This document shows positions 33,139 through 41,995 of a DNA stretch of 64,000 nucleotides, piece by piece; positions within the stretch are counted from its first letter, which is position 1; every line of letters starts with the position of its first letter. The notes under the pieces are model-generated. The model was not told the origin of the DNA and did not search any database. It saw only the letters and a program-made list of their open reading frames with translations. Source of the stretch: Achromobacter sp. B7 (GTDB lineage Bacteria; Pseudomonadota; Gammaproteobacteria; Burkholderiales; Burkholderiaceae_B). The position numbers were made by a program, and so were the translations under genes. The stretch is taken from positions 4,278,001 to 4,342,000 of the forward strand of contig NZ_CP032084.1 in assembly GCF_003600685.1 (NCBI RefSeq). The letters are read 5' to 3'.

Positions 33139-35505
33139 TCAGTCCTCGATCTTGTTTGAGAAATCACGCATCTGCTCGACCGTCCAAAGCGGTTCGTCGG
33201 CATCCTGGGTAGCGCGTGCTTGCGCTCGCTTCGCCATCCATCGGCGATAGTCGAGGTTCGGATGTTCGTCGGCAAGCTCTTTGATCGCCGCGTACGCCTC
33301 TGAATCCGGTACCTCGACGAGCATGTTGAACAACGCGTCCCGAGCGTCCTGCGCGTTGTCCCGCAGCGTCGGCGAATAGACACCACTTCCGACCCGGTTG
33401 ATGTCCTCCTCGGTGCGAATGTGGCGATGCATCAGAACGTAGAGCCGTTTCAGATCGCGAGCGTTGCGATATGCGCCCACACGCGTGCCCGCGCCGTGAC
33501 GATCCCCCTGCAGAGCGACAATGAAAAGTTGAGCAAACGTTGACGCCTCGGTTGAAGTTAGTGCTTCAAGACAAGTTTCCAGGGCAGGAACTGCCGCCGC
33601 CGGATTGGTATCGACCCCGAGCGAGAACCAGCGGGGCCGTTGCTCAGCCAACTTAGCATCGGAAGCTTTCCTTGCCGCTAGATCCGCGAGGGATTCGGCC
33701 TCAACACTGCCGCCGGCCACGATGCTCAAGCAGTAGCCCAGCGCAACGGCATTGAGCACATCATGCGATCCCAGCCAATCCAGAATCAAAGGCGCGACGT
33801 CACTGTGCAGCCATGGTGCGTGATAGAGGATGTCATGGAGGATATAGTGCAGCGGCTGCTCGCCATTGCTATTGTTGAGTTCCCAGATGAGCTCAGTTGC
33901 CACGGCCTCGAATCCCGCTTTCGGAAAGGCACGATAGAGCGCCTCAAACCACGCGGGAAAGCCGTTTACCTCCCACGTGACGTAGCGAAAAGCGTGACGC
34001 GCTTCTTTCTCGGTCAGGCGGTGAGCAAAGGCGCTGTCTTCGGTGGCCTCGATTGCAAGGCCGCTCATTGCAAAGATCAGCGAGTAGGGCGTCGAGCCGA
34101 TATCGCCGCCCTCCGATCGCAAGGTCGGGCAATAGATACGCCAATGCGAGATCGCGGCATCGCGATAAGCGCGCGCCACAGGCTCTCCAAACTCGAGGAT
34201 CAGTGCTCTCCAATTCGCCCCGTCATCGCGGCTCGTGTTCGCACCATCGCTCCTAGCAGTGAGGAGCAGCTGGTACTGATCGTTGCTGAATTGCCCAGGC
34301 TCGACTCCTGCAGGATGCAACACCCGATCAGGATTAGCCATGAGCGCGCGCACCCAGTCGCCGCGATCCTTCTTTTGCTTGCGTTCACGCATGTCGCTCT
34401 TGAGTTTCCACCGCCGCTGTTGCGCGGCCCTCTCAATCATCGCCGGCGATGGTTTGGAATCAAGGCGCGCTTCCAGCATCTCGGCAAGCGCCACGTCGTC
34501 TGCGACGGCTGTGCGCAGCGCCGCGAGCCAAGCCGATGGTCTATCGTTATCCAAACAGATTTGGACACATCGCGACAGCGCTACGGCTCGGTCGTCCCCT
34601 TCTTTAGTAGTGATCCAGTCGAGACAACGCTCGAAATCCTCCGAGCCAAATCGCCAGAATTGACCGAGATGGGAAATCGGCCAATCGTCAGTCAAGGTCT
34701 CACCTTGCGCGGCCTTTTGCGCGCGGCATGCCGCGATCGACGTCCAGTAAAGGAGATCATTAAGTTCCGGCCAGCGAGGGACGTTTTTGTCTAGCCCGTT
34801 CTCATAGTTGTCGAAATCGCCGCTATGCCAATATCGTAAGACCGGAAAACTACTTAGCACCGCAAGCGCCGCAGGCGTGAGCGCTTGCGCGGACCGTGCG
34901 GCCACCAAGCGATCTACGGCGTGCAGTGCGACCGGCATGAGCCACGCGGATTCTTTCGAGACGTGGACAATGCCACGCTCCACAAAAGGCTCCTGGCTGA
35001 AGAAGGTATGTAGACCCTCAACCAAGCGTCCAAGCGGTTGATCTTCAGCTGCGTCTGCCATCACCGGTAGCTTGTCGACGAACCGGTGAAGGGAATCGCT
35101 CAGACCGGTCACTCCGAACCGCTTGTACGGCGCCGCGTGGGCGAGAGTTTGCAGCACCAACGCCACACCAACCGCAGTCGGTGCGGCCCAATCGACCATC
35201 TCGGAGATCACGGCGCGATCCAAGGGATTGGAATCCTCGGCGATCATCGTCAAGAGCTCATCCTTCAATGCTTTGTCGCCTACCGCCATGACACCTCGGA
35301 TTGCGGCAATGCGCGCGTATTTACCACGCGATGGGTCCGCGGCGATTTGCTTAAGTGCCGGCGCGCAGCTCGTCATCTCGCCTTGCCAGACAAGCCGCCC
35401 GAGAAAAAAGATAACGTCGTCATTGTCTCGATATTTTTCGAGTAGCTCCAATGCGTCGGGCGCCAGGTCGGGAGCGGCGATGCGTTCGATCGCACTGTTG
35501 TCCAT
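33139..35505 (-). CDS. HEAT-like repeat protein coupled to the STAND NTPase
   Basis: The 788-residue, all-helical protein shows repeated helix pairs in its first 160 residues (DALELLEKYRDNDDVIFFLG, YARIAAIRGVMAVGDKALKD), a HEAT-like solenoid. A conserved C-terminal block (LYVLMHRHIRTEEDINRVGS, GVYSPTLRDNAQDARDALFN) resembles the C-terminal region of large single-chain NACHT proteins. No catalytic motif is visible. The ATG is preceded by a perfect AGGAGG that sits in the last codons of the NTPase gene, with only 5 bases between genes. It looks like the sensor arm of a split NACHT protein encoded as a separate subunit. Target recognition is inferred. Confidence 0.65.
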   Translation of the reverse strand: MDNSAIERIAAPDLAPDALELLEKYRDNDDVIFFLGRLVWQGEMTSCAPALKQIAADPSRGKYARIAAIRGVMAVGDKALKDELLTMIAEDSNPLDRAVISEMVDWAAPTAVGVALVLQTLAHAAPYKRFGVTGLSDSLHRFVDKLPVMADAAEDQPLGRLVEGLHTFFSQEPFVERGIVHVSKESAWLMPVALHAVDRLVAARSAQALTPAALAVLSSFPVLRYWHSGDFDNYENGLDKNVPRWPELNDLLYWTSIAACRAQKAAQGETLTDDWPISHLGQFWRFGSEDFERCLDWITTKEGDDRAVALSRCVQICLDNDRPSAWLAALRTAVADDVALAEMLEARLDSKPSPAMIERAAQQRRWKLKSDMRERKQKKDRGDWVRALMANPDRVLHPAGVEPGQFSNDQYQLLLTARSDGANTSRDDGANWRALILEFGEPVARAYRDAAISHWRIYCPTLRSEGGDIGSTPYSLIFAMSGLAIEATEDSAFAHRLTEKEARHAFRYVTWEVNGFPAWFEALYRAFPKAGFEAVATELIWELNNSNGEQPLHYILHDILYHAPWLHSDVAPLILDWLGSHDVLNAVALGYCLSIVAGGSVEAESLADLAARKASDAKLAEQRPRWFSLGVDTNPAAAVPALETCLEALTSTEASTFAQLFIVALQGDRHGAGTRVGAYRNARDLKRLYVLMHRHIRTEEDINRVGSGVYSPTLRDNAQDARDALFNMLVEVPDSEAYAAIKELADEHPNLDYRRWMAKRAQARATQDADEPLWTVEQMRDFSNKIED

Positions 35506-35510
35506 GAGCC

Positions 35511-36851
35511 TTAACCTCCTCTTTCGTTGGCAATGCGATCGACGATATCGCGAAGCATGGCTTGGCGAACCGTCAAGGGCAGGCGAGACGGGTCGCCGCC
35601 TTCACTCGCGATTTCCGGGGCCAAGGTAAGAGCTTTGTCTCGCATCGCTTCGTCAAACAAGATTAGCCAGGCCAGGATGGGGCGTGTTCTCGGTACGATG
35701 ACTTCCTCACCATAACTTTCGCGAAAGAATAGATTCTCGACTCGCACCCGTGCCCCTGGCTGATTCATGAGAGCGTTTGCCCATTCTGCACTGAGCAGCT
35801 CGCGGATCTCCCGGTGGCGAAACCGGACACCGTTATAAACGATGTCATCGAACAAGCCGGTCCGAAGGAGCGTATCGATCTCGACGTCAGACCAGCCCGT
35901 CAGTAAGGTTCGCGGATCGATACGATCGGCAGAATGGGGCCCGGTGGGTAAACCGATGACGGTTTTGCCGGTCATCGTTACGGCACCAGCCAGTAAGCAC
36001 GCCCCATCCCGCATCTTGGCAGCGTTATGGCGAGGCGGGATAATTCCGGCCGACCGCGGTTTGATCTGCAAGGCGATCATTCGCTGCAGCACTTCGAAGC
36101 GACTCCCTAGCCGATGATCCGCAACCCACACCTCAATCAACCCTATTAGGTCGAAGGGACGCTCGGCGAGGGCCAGCAGGTTAGCCCGCTTCACCGCATC
36201 GACGAAATCGTTGACGTCGCTCACGCCATAATGACCCGCAAAGAGCGAGATCTCGTCTTCGGAAAGACCGGCGAGCCGATACATCTTAAGCGTAGGATCG
36301 GTATCACGGACTGTACGGTCGTCTTCCTCGTCGGGAGCCGGCTCGCCATAGGGGAGGTTCTGCTCGACCAACGTCTGATCAGGCAGCGCGCGCCAAGCGT
36401 CCTCTCGGCTAGTGATGAAGATGCGCGCGCGATCCAAGCCGGCATAGATCTTGGCTCCGAAAATACGCACAGCATTCTCTAGCGCGCGCGGCGTTTCCAA
36501 CTGAGCTTCGTCGACCGAATCAAGGAAGAACCAAGCTTCTTTCGTTGAGGCGAGCCAGTCGTTGAACTCGGCTGCAGTCCCCACTTCGAACGACTGATCG
36601 AACGTCGCGTCGATTTTTTCGATCCGGATGAAGAAGGCGTAGTCGCCACGCTCCTTGATCCGACGCGCACGAGTCTGAGCTTCGAATGTCTTGCCAGCTC
36701 CAGGATCCGCAATTATCAGGACGCGGAACTCGTCCGCGATTTCGTTCCATCGCTTAGACCGGCCTGGGGCCGGCATCAAATAGTCCCACTCCTTCAAGTG
36801 AGACGACATCGGCGAAAACCGCCGGATGAGTTCAACGCTCTTATCCGTCAT
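35511..36851 (-). CDS. STAND/NACHT-like P-loop NTPase
   Basis: The 446-residue protein has Walker A at residues 48-55 (ADPGAGKT), Walker B at 107-116 (WFFLDSVDEA) and a sensor segment RIFITSRED at about 143-151. The helical region carries LLALAERPFDLIGLIEVW, as in NACHT/STAND ATPases. It ends soon after FRHREIRELLSAEWANAL and ARPILAWL-type helices, where single-chain relatives continue into repeat domains. The start ATG at 36851 overlaps the Fic stop as ATGA. The next gene supplies HEAT-like repeats. STAND NTPases oligomerise on sensing a ligand and activate an effector; here the Fic enzyme is the obvious candidate effector. The operon role in antiphage defence is inference. Confidence 0.78.
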   Translation of the reverse strand: MTDKSVELIRRFSPMSSHLKEWDYLMPAPGRSKRWNEIADEFRVLIIADPGAGKTFEAQTRARRIKERGDYAFFIRIEKIDATFDQSFEVGTAAEFNDWLASTKEAWFFLDSVDEAQLETPRALENAVRIFGAKIYAGLDRARIFITSREDAWRALPDQTLVEQNLPYGEPAPDEEDDRTVRDTDPTLKMYRLAGLSEDEISLFAGHYGVSDVNDFVDAVKRANLLALAERPFDLIGLIEVWVADHRLGSRFEVLQRMIALQIKPRSAGIIPPRHNAAKMRDGACLLAGAVTMTGKTVIGLPTGPHSADRIDPRTLLTGWSDVEIDTLLRTGLFDDIVYNGVRFRHREIRELLSAEWANALMNQPGARVRVENLFFRESYGEEVIVPRTRPILAWLILFDEAMRDKALTLAPEIASEGGDPSRLPLTVRQAMLRDIVDRIANERGG

Positions 36852-38035
36852 GTCCGGGATCCAGCGTTTGCAGGGTAGAGATTGGGGAACCACCGGTCAG
36901 CGACGTCGGAGGGAAAGGCCAGACGCAGGGGCGCGCGGTGAGTCGCTGCCGTGAGCATCCCCCTCTCGACCAGCTTGGCCGTGACATTACGCGCGCCTCT
37001 CTCCCCGTAGCCTGTGAGCGAAGGAATTTTTGAGCGTTCAACCTCGCCACTTATCACAGCTTCGCGCAAAACTGCAAAGCTGCCAGGGAGCAGGCGCTTC
37101 GCCCGCACCTCCTCTTCGATGTGGATTTCCACGCGCGTGAGCAGCGTCGCCGGTTCGAGCAGGCCACTCATGAAGCGGATCTGATCTACTGAGCAATCTA
37201 GGAAGAATTTGCAAAACTCGATCAGCCCACGTTGCGTCAGATTGCCGCGACCGTCGAGATCGCCTTCGCGCGGTCTATCGGCCTGCGCTAGCAAAGACTT
37301 GTACCGCCCTTCATCTCGCGCCAAGCCTCGGGCAACTGACCAAAGGCTGGTGCCCACCCCGAGGCGTCTGAATAAGGCATGAGACATCAGCCGTGCGACA
37401 CGGCCATTGCCGTCAAGAAAGGGATGTATCCAAAGCAGGCGATGATGGACGGCTCCAACGGTCTGAAGCTGTCGGGATTTGCTCAGCGGCGGCGATCCGT
37501 ACGCCGCGTCGAAACGCGCCATAAATCGGGGTAGATCTTCATGTGGCGGCGGGACGTGCCGTCCGACCTGCACGTCTCGCTTGCGCCATTCGCCGGGAAC
37601 GATTTCCAGGCGCGCCCCAGTTTTTTCGTCAGTAACGAACAGCATTTCGGGAGGCAGTCGCGAGCAAAATGCTTCATGGAGCCAAGACGCATATGCCGCG
37701 GATGCTGGCCAGGCATCGGGATCGCGCCCGGTATCAATGAGCCGCTGGACGTAGATATGCGCAACGGCCTCCTTCTGAAGATCACGCTTCTTGGGTTCGG
37801 TAGAAAAGTCGTTGGCCAGAGCCCGGTCAATGTCGCGCGGATGAGTGTCGTGACCCTCAATCAAATTGGAGTAATAGCAATTCATCGAGCGAATGAGATC
37901 ACCGATCGAGTCCCGGAGAAGTGGACGAATCTGGCCCGCGAGTAAGTTGGCTTCGGCGATAAGCGGCAAGATGTCATCATCGAGGAGTCGCGATGACTCG
38001 TCGGGGACCATAGGGCCCATGCTCGTGGTATCCAT
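36848..38035 (-). CDS. Fic-domain AMP-transferase with N-terminal inhibitory motif
   Basis: The 395-residue protein has the complete Fic active site HPFLDGNGRVAR at residues 204-215, including catalytic His204 and Arg212. The inhibitory motif (S/T)xxxE(G/N) is present as SNLIEG at residues 56-61, so the enzyme should be auto-inhibited like class II Fic proteins. The last 90 residues look like a winged helix (VLREAVISGEVERSKIPSLT, NVTAKLVERGMLTAATHRAP). Fic enzymes usually transfer AMP to Tyr, Ser or Thr of target proteins. It is the first gene of a three-gene operon and overlaps the NTPase gene by 4 bases. Promoter and palindromes upstream suggest autoregulation, perhaps by its winged helix. 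Confidence 0.92.
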   Translation of the reverse strand: MDTTSMGPMVPDESSRLLDDDILPLIAEANLLAGQIRPLLRDSIGDLIRSMNCYYSNLIEGHDTHPRDIDRALANDFSTEPKKRDLQKEAVAHIYVQRLIDTGRDPDAWPASAAYASWLHEAFCSRLPPEMLFVTDEKTGARLEIVPGEWRKRDVQVGRHVPPPHEDLPRFMARFDAAYGSPPLSKSRQLQTVGAVHHRLLWIHPFLDGNGRVARLMSHALFRRLGVGTSLWSVARGLARDEGRYKSLLAQADRPREGDLDGRGNLTQRGLIEFCKFFLDCSVDQIRFMSGLLEPATLLTRVEIHIEEEVRAKRLLPGSFAVLREAVISGEVERSKIPSLTGYGERGARNVTAKLVERGMLTAATHRAPLRLAFPSDVADRWFPNLYPANAGSRT

Positions 38036-38036
38036 C

Positions 38037-38051
38037 CCGGTATGATACCGG
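38037..38051. promoter_or_regulatory. Perfect palindrome next to the fic start codon
   Basis: CCGGTAT-G-ATACCGG is a 7-bp perfect inverted repeat with one central base, ending 2 bases before the Fic start codon on the minus strand. It covers the place where the ribosome binds. It may be an operator or an RNA hairpin controlling translation. Confidence 0.6.
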
Positions 38052-38063
38052 ATTAAATGCCGG
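38048..38063. promoter_or_regulatory. CCGG-N8-CCGG site, downstream copy
   Basis: It reads CCGGATTAAATGCCGG. The 9-mer CGGATTAAA within it is present as an exact inverted copy at 38152-38160, and the CCGG-N8-CCGG spacing recurs at 38136-38151, so the two sites bracket the promoter. Confidence 0.5.
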
Positions 38064-38094
38064 TTTGCAGTTTTATTTCTCCTTTAAAATCAAC

Positions 38095-38123
38095 GATATA
38101 GGTTAATTTGATGAATTTTTCAA
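38095..38123 (-). promoter_or_regulatory. Sigma-70 promoter of the Fic operon
   Basis: On the minus strand TTGAAA (38118-38123), a 17-bp spacer and TATATC (38095-38100) form a good sigma-70 promoter, placing the transcript start near 38088, about 50 bases before the Fic ATG. Confidence 0.65.
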
Positions 38124-38135
38124 ACGGACTTCATT

Positions 38136-38160
38136 CCGGTTTATCGACCGGTTTAATCCG
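38136..38160. promoter_or_regulatory. CCGG-N8-CCGG site, upstream copy
   Basis: It reads CCGGTTTATCGACCGG and is followed by TTTAATCCG, the exact inverse of CGGATTAAA at 38049-38057. It lies just upstream of the -35 box, as expected for a repressor or looping site. Confidence 0.5.
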
Positions 38161-38475
38161 CTGAATAGCACGGTGCCCCGTACCGCCGATCTCGATTCTC
38201 GGATCTTTCCCACGTTCGGCTAGCGCACGGGAATATTGCAGAGATTGGTGCAGCGATGCGACGGCCCATTCACCGTGTCGAAGTTCACCCAAGGCAGCAT
38301 CGCTATCCTGTAGAAATCAATGACCTACCCGTATTTGGATCATTGACGAATGGAACCGATGGTTCATCTAACTAGGAATTTTCCGAAAATAGATCACATA
38401 GCGTCAAATTTTTCCCTGAGCGAGGAAACCAAGCTGCGGCTCGAGGTAATCTGGGATGCGTCATGACTCGGGACA

Positions 38476-38505
38476 CGGCGGCTTCCGGCCAAGAACGGCC
38501 ACTCG
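38476..38505 (+). repeat. Degenerate intergenic repeat, copy 3
   Basis: It starts CGGCGGCTTCCGGCC and ends GGCCACTCG. It agrees with copy 1 at about 20 of 30 positions. Confidence 0.45.
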
Positions 38506-38704
38506 CCATCGGCTGCTTGTTGGCACTTCCGCGCCACACTCATGGCTACAGAAGATTCGAACCGAAATCTGCACCATCGCAGTGGCCTCGCCGGTCTTAC
38601 TCAACACGGTTTTTTCGCCGCTATGGGCGAAGGGATCTGGCAACTGCTGTTGACGGACGCGGACCTGTCGAAGGCTTGATACCGCACAATATGAACAAAC
38701 AGGT

Positions 38705-38723
38705 CGGGACTCAAGGAGTCCCG
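38705..38723 (-). terminator. Hairpin after the NERD-helicase gene
   Basis: A perfect 8-bp stem (CGGGACTC and GAGTCCCG) with a 3-base loop lies about 10 bases past the stop codon. The T-tract after it is weak, so termination is likely but not certain. Confidence 0.5.
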
Positions 38724-38732
38724 CTTTCGAGG

Positions 38733-41111
38733 CTATTGAAGATCCGTTAGGCGGTATTGGCCAGTGCCAATTCTCAGCAGTAGCTTCTGGGCGCAGAGAC
38801 TACTGATCGTGCGGCCCGCAAGGCTCTCGATTGATCCATCTAAATCGCTGGCCACCAACATCTCTCGCAGCCACTGCTCAATCTGGGATTTGGTGGCAAC
38901 TGTCGCCCCTTGGCGCATCCGAAACTCGACGATCGTAGTGGCGAGGAACAGGACAGGTATTTCAGTCTGCCCATGCACAGCGTCATTAGAGCGAGGAAAT
39001 TGGAAATCACCGACCAATGCCGCCACTTTAATCAGAGATTGCCCCCACGTTCCTGACCGCGCGATGCAAAATTCGGCCGCCTGCAGGACGATCTCAGTGG
39101 CCCTGGATTCGTCCAATGGTACGGCCAGGCAAGTCAAACATGTACGAAACGCCATATGCGGTGTCATGGTGTTGCATTCGACGCAGTGGTGGAGATAGCA
39201 TCCGGTCGGCTCGTTACGCTCAGGGTCGATCCCGGAGATGGGAAGGCTTGTCGTTAGTGAGAGCCACCAGCCCCAGAGCTGAACTCCACGGTTGCTCCAT
39301 CTAGCTCCACCTTCATAGACCCATCGCCTCCATCGACTTGCATAGGAGAATCCTTCACCGAAAATCTCGTGTCTTCCGACTAAGCCTGCGTATTTCTTCA
39401 CCCTGTTGGTGATGATTCGTGGTTCCGGATCACGTTCATCCTGTTCGAGCAGCGATGCGAGATCGATGGTCTCCAAGCCCTTGCGCAGGAAATCCGACTT
39501 CACGCGGCTCAGGCATGTGATCAGTTCGATGGGCACGACAATGTAAGCGCGCGTGGTTGCCCGCCCGAGAGCGCAAGCCAATGTGGTGTCATCCATGTCG
39601 ATACCCGCCACGACGATGACGACGGGCTTCTCCATGCCGCGATACGCCGAGATTGTGGATTGTGAGACATCAATCCCCTCAAGTGACGAGGAGAACTGAC
39701 TGAGCACGATCATGTCCTGCCTCATGACACCGGCCTTCGAGAGCTCCGCCGTCAAGGTCTGGATCCTCTTGGAAACATCCCAACTGATGCCTCTGGACAA
39801 GTCCTCCTTGGCGATCGGACGAGGGCAGTTCACCTCATGCCGTGGCGGTCGCATGTCCACCATCGCCTGAGTAATGCCTCCGGGATTCCGGTAGACCGTC
39901 GCCAGATAGAAGAATCGCTCTCCGTAGGTGTCCTCTAGGAATCGATAGAAGCTGCCCTTCTCGATACCGGGAAGCACCTGGAGCTCATCAGCAAAGACGA
40001 ACTTGCGCGCATTCGAAAAATGGTCGTGCAGCGCCAAATGATCCGCCTCGTTGAGCGCCTGGGCTTCATCGACGATCAGCACCGCGTACTGGCGATCTAC
40101 CTTCCCACGCAGGGCAAGATAATGCTCGTCATAGTTGGTCTCGCCAGAGCTGCTGTCCCTGTTCCGTGTGCCCAGGGACTCACAGTAGGAATGGAAGGTC
40201 TGAACTGTGACCGCCTGGTCGAGATGGTTCAATTGAGCGGCCACCTTCTGCGTGATCTGACGGTTCTTCAGAAGGAAGAGTACCTTGAGGTCCTGAGACG
40301 CGAACTGCTCGGCAAGGGAGCGCGCAATGAGCGTCTTGCCGCTGCCCGAGAAACCCGCGATCAGCCTCCGATCGGAGTCGAGGCACAAGGTCACTTGATT
40401 CGCTTGCTTGTCGTCTAATCGAAGCCACAACTCGCCGTCAGCAACGATCTTGCGTCCGAGATGTCCCTCCCGCGCTTCCCGCGGCCAGACGGCGTCGAGG
40501 AATTGATCGATTTCACGACTGAAGTTGTTCTGGCTGCCATAGTTCAGTGCGGTCTTCCAGTGCGCCATCAGTTGCACGATGCGCGAAGGTATGTCCCGAC
40601 GATGCTTCTGTAGGATCAGGATGCCGTCGGGGAGCGGCCGGCCGAGCGGCACGTACGCGCTGGCGATCTGTGAGCTCTCGATATCGAAGTCCGGAAAGTG
40701 TACTGCGTAGCCGACCGGACACTTCATCTGCCACGACTGCAGCATCTCGGCGAGGACGAAAGTGTTGTCCTTGACCTGAGTCAGGGGATCGATTTCGTAT
40801 CCGTCACGTTCGTGAATGAATCGAACACCCGAAGGCTTGTACAGACCCGACTTCGTCTCGATGCAAAGCATACCCAGTTCCGCATGCAGGATTACGAAGT
40901 CCACTTCTCCGGACAGGTGCTTCTTTTCCAAGGAGACCTGCAGGTACTTCTGCACCTCTTGCGAGTACACCCGCTTGGTCCTGCCTCGCAGCCAAGGAAG
41001 TGAGTGAATGACGGTGAACCCATCGTCGAGTTCCGCCAGTTCCTGAAAGAGGGTGAATTCGCCTTGGCTGCGAAATTCCGTGTGATCGAGTGTTGGAAAT
41101 AATCTAGCCAT
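38733..41111 (-). CDS. NERD-domain SF1 helicase with C-terminal zinc-binding-like region
   Basis: The 792-residue protein starts with a NERD nuclease-related domain over about residues 10-150 (GEVDFVILHAELGMLCIETK carries the D and ExK-type residues). A UvrD/Rep-like helicase follows: Walker A GFSGSGKT near residue 255, motif II VLIVDEAQAL, a motif IV/V region with VYRNPGGITQAMVD, and ACALGRATTRAYIVV near the end of the motor. Around residues 640-665 are Cys and His residues (GCYLHHCVECNTMTPHMAFR, then CLTC) that could bind zinc. NERD-helicases occur in defence islands. It has its own gene unit read leftwards, starting 205 bases from the integrase. Action on foreign DNA is inference. Confidence 0.85.
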   Translation of the reverse strand: MARLFPTLDHTEFRSQGEFTLFQELAELDDGFTVIHSLPWLRGRTKRVYSQEVQKYLQVSLEKKHLSGEVDFVILHAELGMLCIETKSGLYKPSGVRFIHERDGYEIDPLTQVKDNTFVLAEMLQSWQMKCPVGYAVHFPDFDIESSQIASAYVPLGRPLPDGILILQKHRRDIPSRIVQLMAHWKTALNYGSQNNFSREIDQFLDAVWPREAREGHLGRKIVADGELWLRLDDKQANQVTLCLDSDRRLIAGFSGSGKTLIARSLAEQFASQDLKVLFLLKNRQITQKVAAQLNHLDQAVTVQTFHSYCESLGTRNRDSSSGETNYDEHYLALRGKVDRQYAVLIVDEAQALNEADHLALHDHFSNARKFVFADELQVLPGIEKGSFYRFLEDTYGERFFYLATVYRNPGGITQAMVDMRPPRHEVNCPRPIAKEDLSRGISWDVSKRIQTLTAELSKAGVMRQDMIVLSQFSSSLEGIDVSQSTISAYRGMEKPVVIVVAGIDMDDTTLACALGRATTRAYIVVPIELITCLSRVKSDFLRKGLETIDLASLLEQDERDPEPRIITNRVKKYAGLVGRHEIFGEGFSYASRWRRWVYEGGARWSNRGVQLWGWWLSLTTSLPISGIDPERNEPTGCYLHHCVECNTMTPHMAFRTCLTCLAVPLDESRATEIVLQAAEFCIARSGTWGQSLIKVAALVGDFQFPRSNDAVHGQTEIPVLFLATTIVEFRMRQGATVATKSQIEQWLREMLVASDLDGSIESLAGRTISSLCAQKLLLRIGTGQYRLTDLQ

Positions 41112-41316
41112 GAACGGAGGAAACGCTGAGCTGGTTTAAAGCATCCAGTACGGGTGCTGATTGTTTTGGCATAGTAGCTTCAAACGTCTCGGGGCCGAGC
41201 TACGAAAGACTGGCAGCTTGTGTTGACGAGATCTTGTCGAGGTATGTCTCTTCAGGGTCAATAGCGCCCCTCCGTAGCGGCACACTGAATCTCCCTTTAC
41301 GCGAAAGGAGAGTGTC

Positions 41317-41943
41317 ATGGAATCCGCGAATGTCACCGTTGGCCGTCGTGTGCCGTGGAACAAGGGCAAACTCACCGGGCAGAAGCCACCTCTAAAGCTA
41401 GGAGAAATTTGGGCAATCCGAACGAGACTGCAGATGGCGTCGAACGTCCGGGAACTCGCACTGTTCAATCTCGCAATCGATAGCAAGCTTCGAGCGTGCG
41501 ATCTCACGCGATTGCAGGTGCAGGACATCCGTCACGGAAGCCACGTGGCCGCGAGAGCCACCGTCATGCAACAAAAGACCCAGCGTCCGGTGCAATTCGA
41601 GATCACGGAGCAAACCCGTGAGAGCGTTGAAGCATGGATCGAGACGCGAGGGCTAAAGGCGGCAGATTTTCTGTTTCCGAGCCGTTTGCATACGTCGCCG
41701 CATCTGTCGACGCGGCAGTACGCCCGGATTGTGCATCGCTGGGTCGCATCGATTGGCCTCGACGATACCGCATATGGAACCCACACTATGCGCCGTACAA
41801 AAGCCTCGCTGATCTACCGTCGGACGAAGAATCTTCGGGCTGTACAGTTGCTGCTCGGGCATACGAAGCTGGAAAGCACAGTTCGCTACCTGGGCATCGA
41901 GGTCGACGATGCTCTTGAGATGGCTGAACAAACAGAGGTTTGA
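41317..41943 (+). CDS. Small tyrosine recombinase/integrase
   Basis: The 208-residue protein contains a full catalytic set: Arg59 (SKLRACDLTRL), Lys87, His156 and Arg159 (GTHTMRRTK), His182 (LLLGHTKLE) and nucleophile Tyr191 (VRYLG). It lacks most of the N-terminal core-binding domain of phage integrases, as do many small plasmid- and island-borne recombinases. An AAAGGAG ribosome site precedes the ATG. It is probably the mobility gene of the island, although flanking attachment sites were not found and no tRNA is adjacent. A strong hairpin lies just after its stop codon. Confidence 0.9.
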   Translation: MESANVTVGRRVPWNKGKLTGQKPPLKLGEIWAIRTRLQMASNVRELALFNLAIDSKLRACDLTRLQVQDIRHGSHVAARATVMQQKTQRPVQFEITEQTRESVEAWIETRGLKAADFLFPSRLHTSPHLSTRQYARIVHRWVASIGLDDTAYGTHTMRRTKASLIYRRTKNLRAVQLLLGHTKLESTVRYLGIEVDDALEMAEQTEV

Positions 41944-41951
41944 TGCATCCC

Positions 41952-41977
41952 GGCCGGCGAGCGGTCGCTTGCCGGCC
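41952..41977. other. Strong hairpin after the integrase gene
   Basis: A 12-bp inverted repeat with one mismatch (GGCCGGCGAGCG, GT, CGCTTGCCGGCC) starts 9 bases after the integrase stop. There is no T-tract, so it may be a weak terminator, an mRNA stabiliser or a recombination-site element. Confidence 0.5.
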
Positions 41978-41995
41978 ATGAGCAGCCTGTGGAAG

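Larger units (their letters stand above)
38161..38732. other. Intergenic gap, no supported gene
   Basis: About 570 bases lie between the Fic regulatory region and the NERD-helicase gene. They hold repeat copy 3, the hairpin after the helicase gene, and a small palindrome GAACC-GAT-GGTTC at 38353-38365. No frame here resembles a protein. Confidence 0.5.

Noticed and set aside
35505..35511. A frameshift joining the NTPase and HEAT-like genes
   Set aside because: The second gene has a perfect AGGAGG at correct distance from its ATG and the first ends with its own stop, so two genes are the simpler reading.
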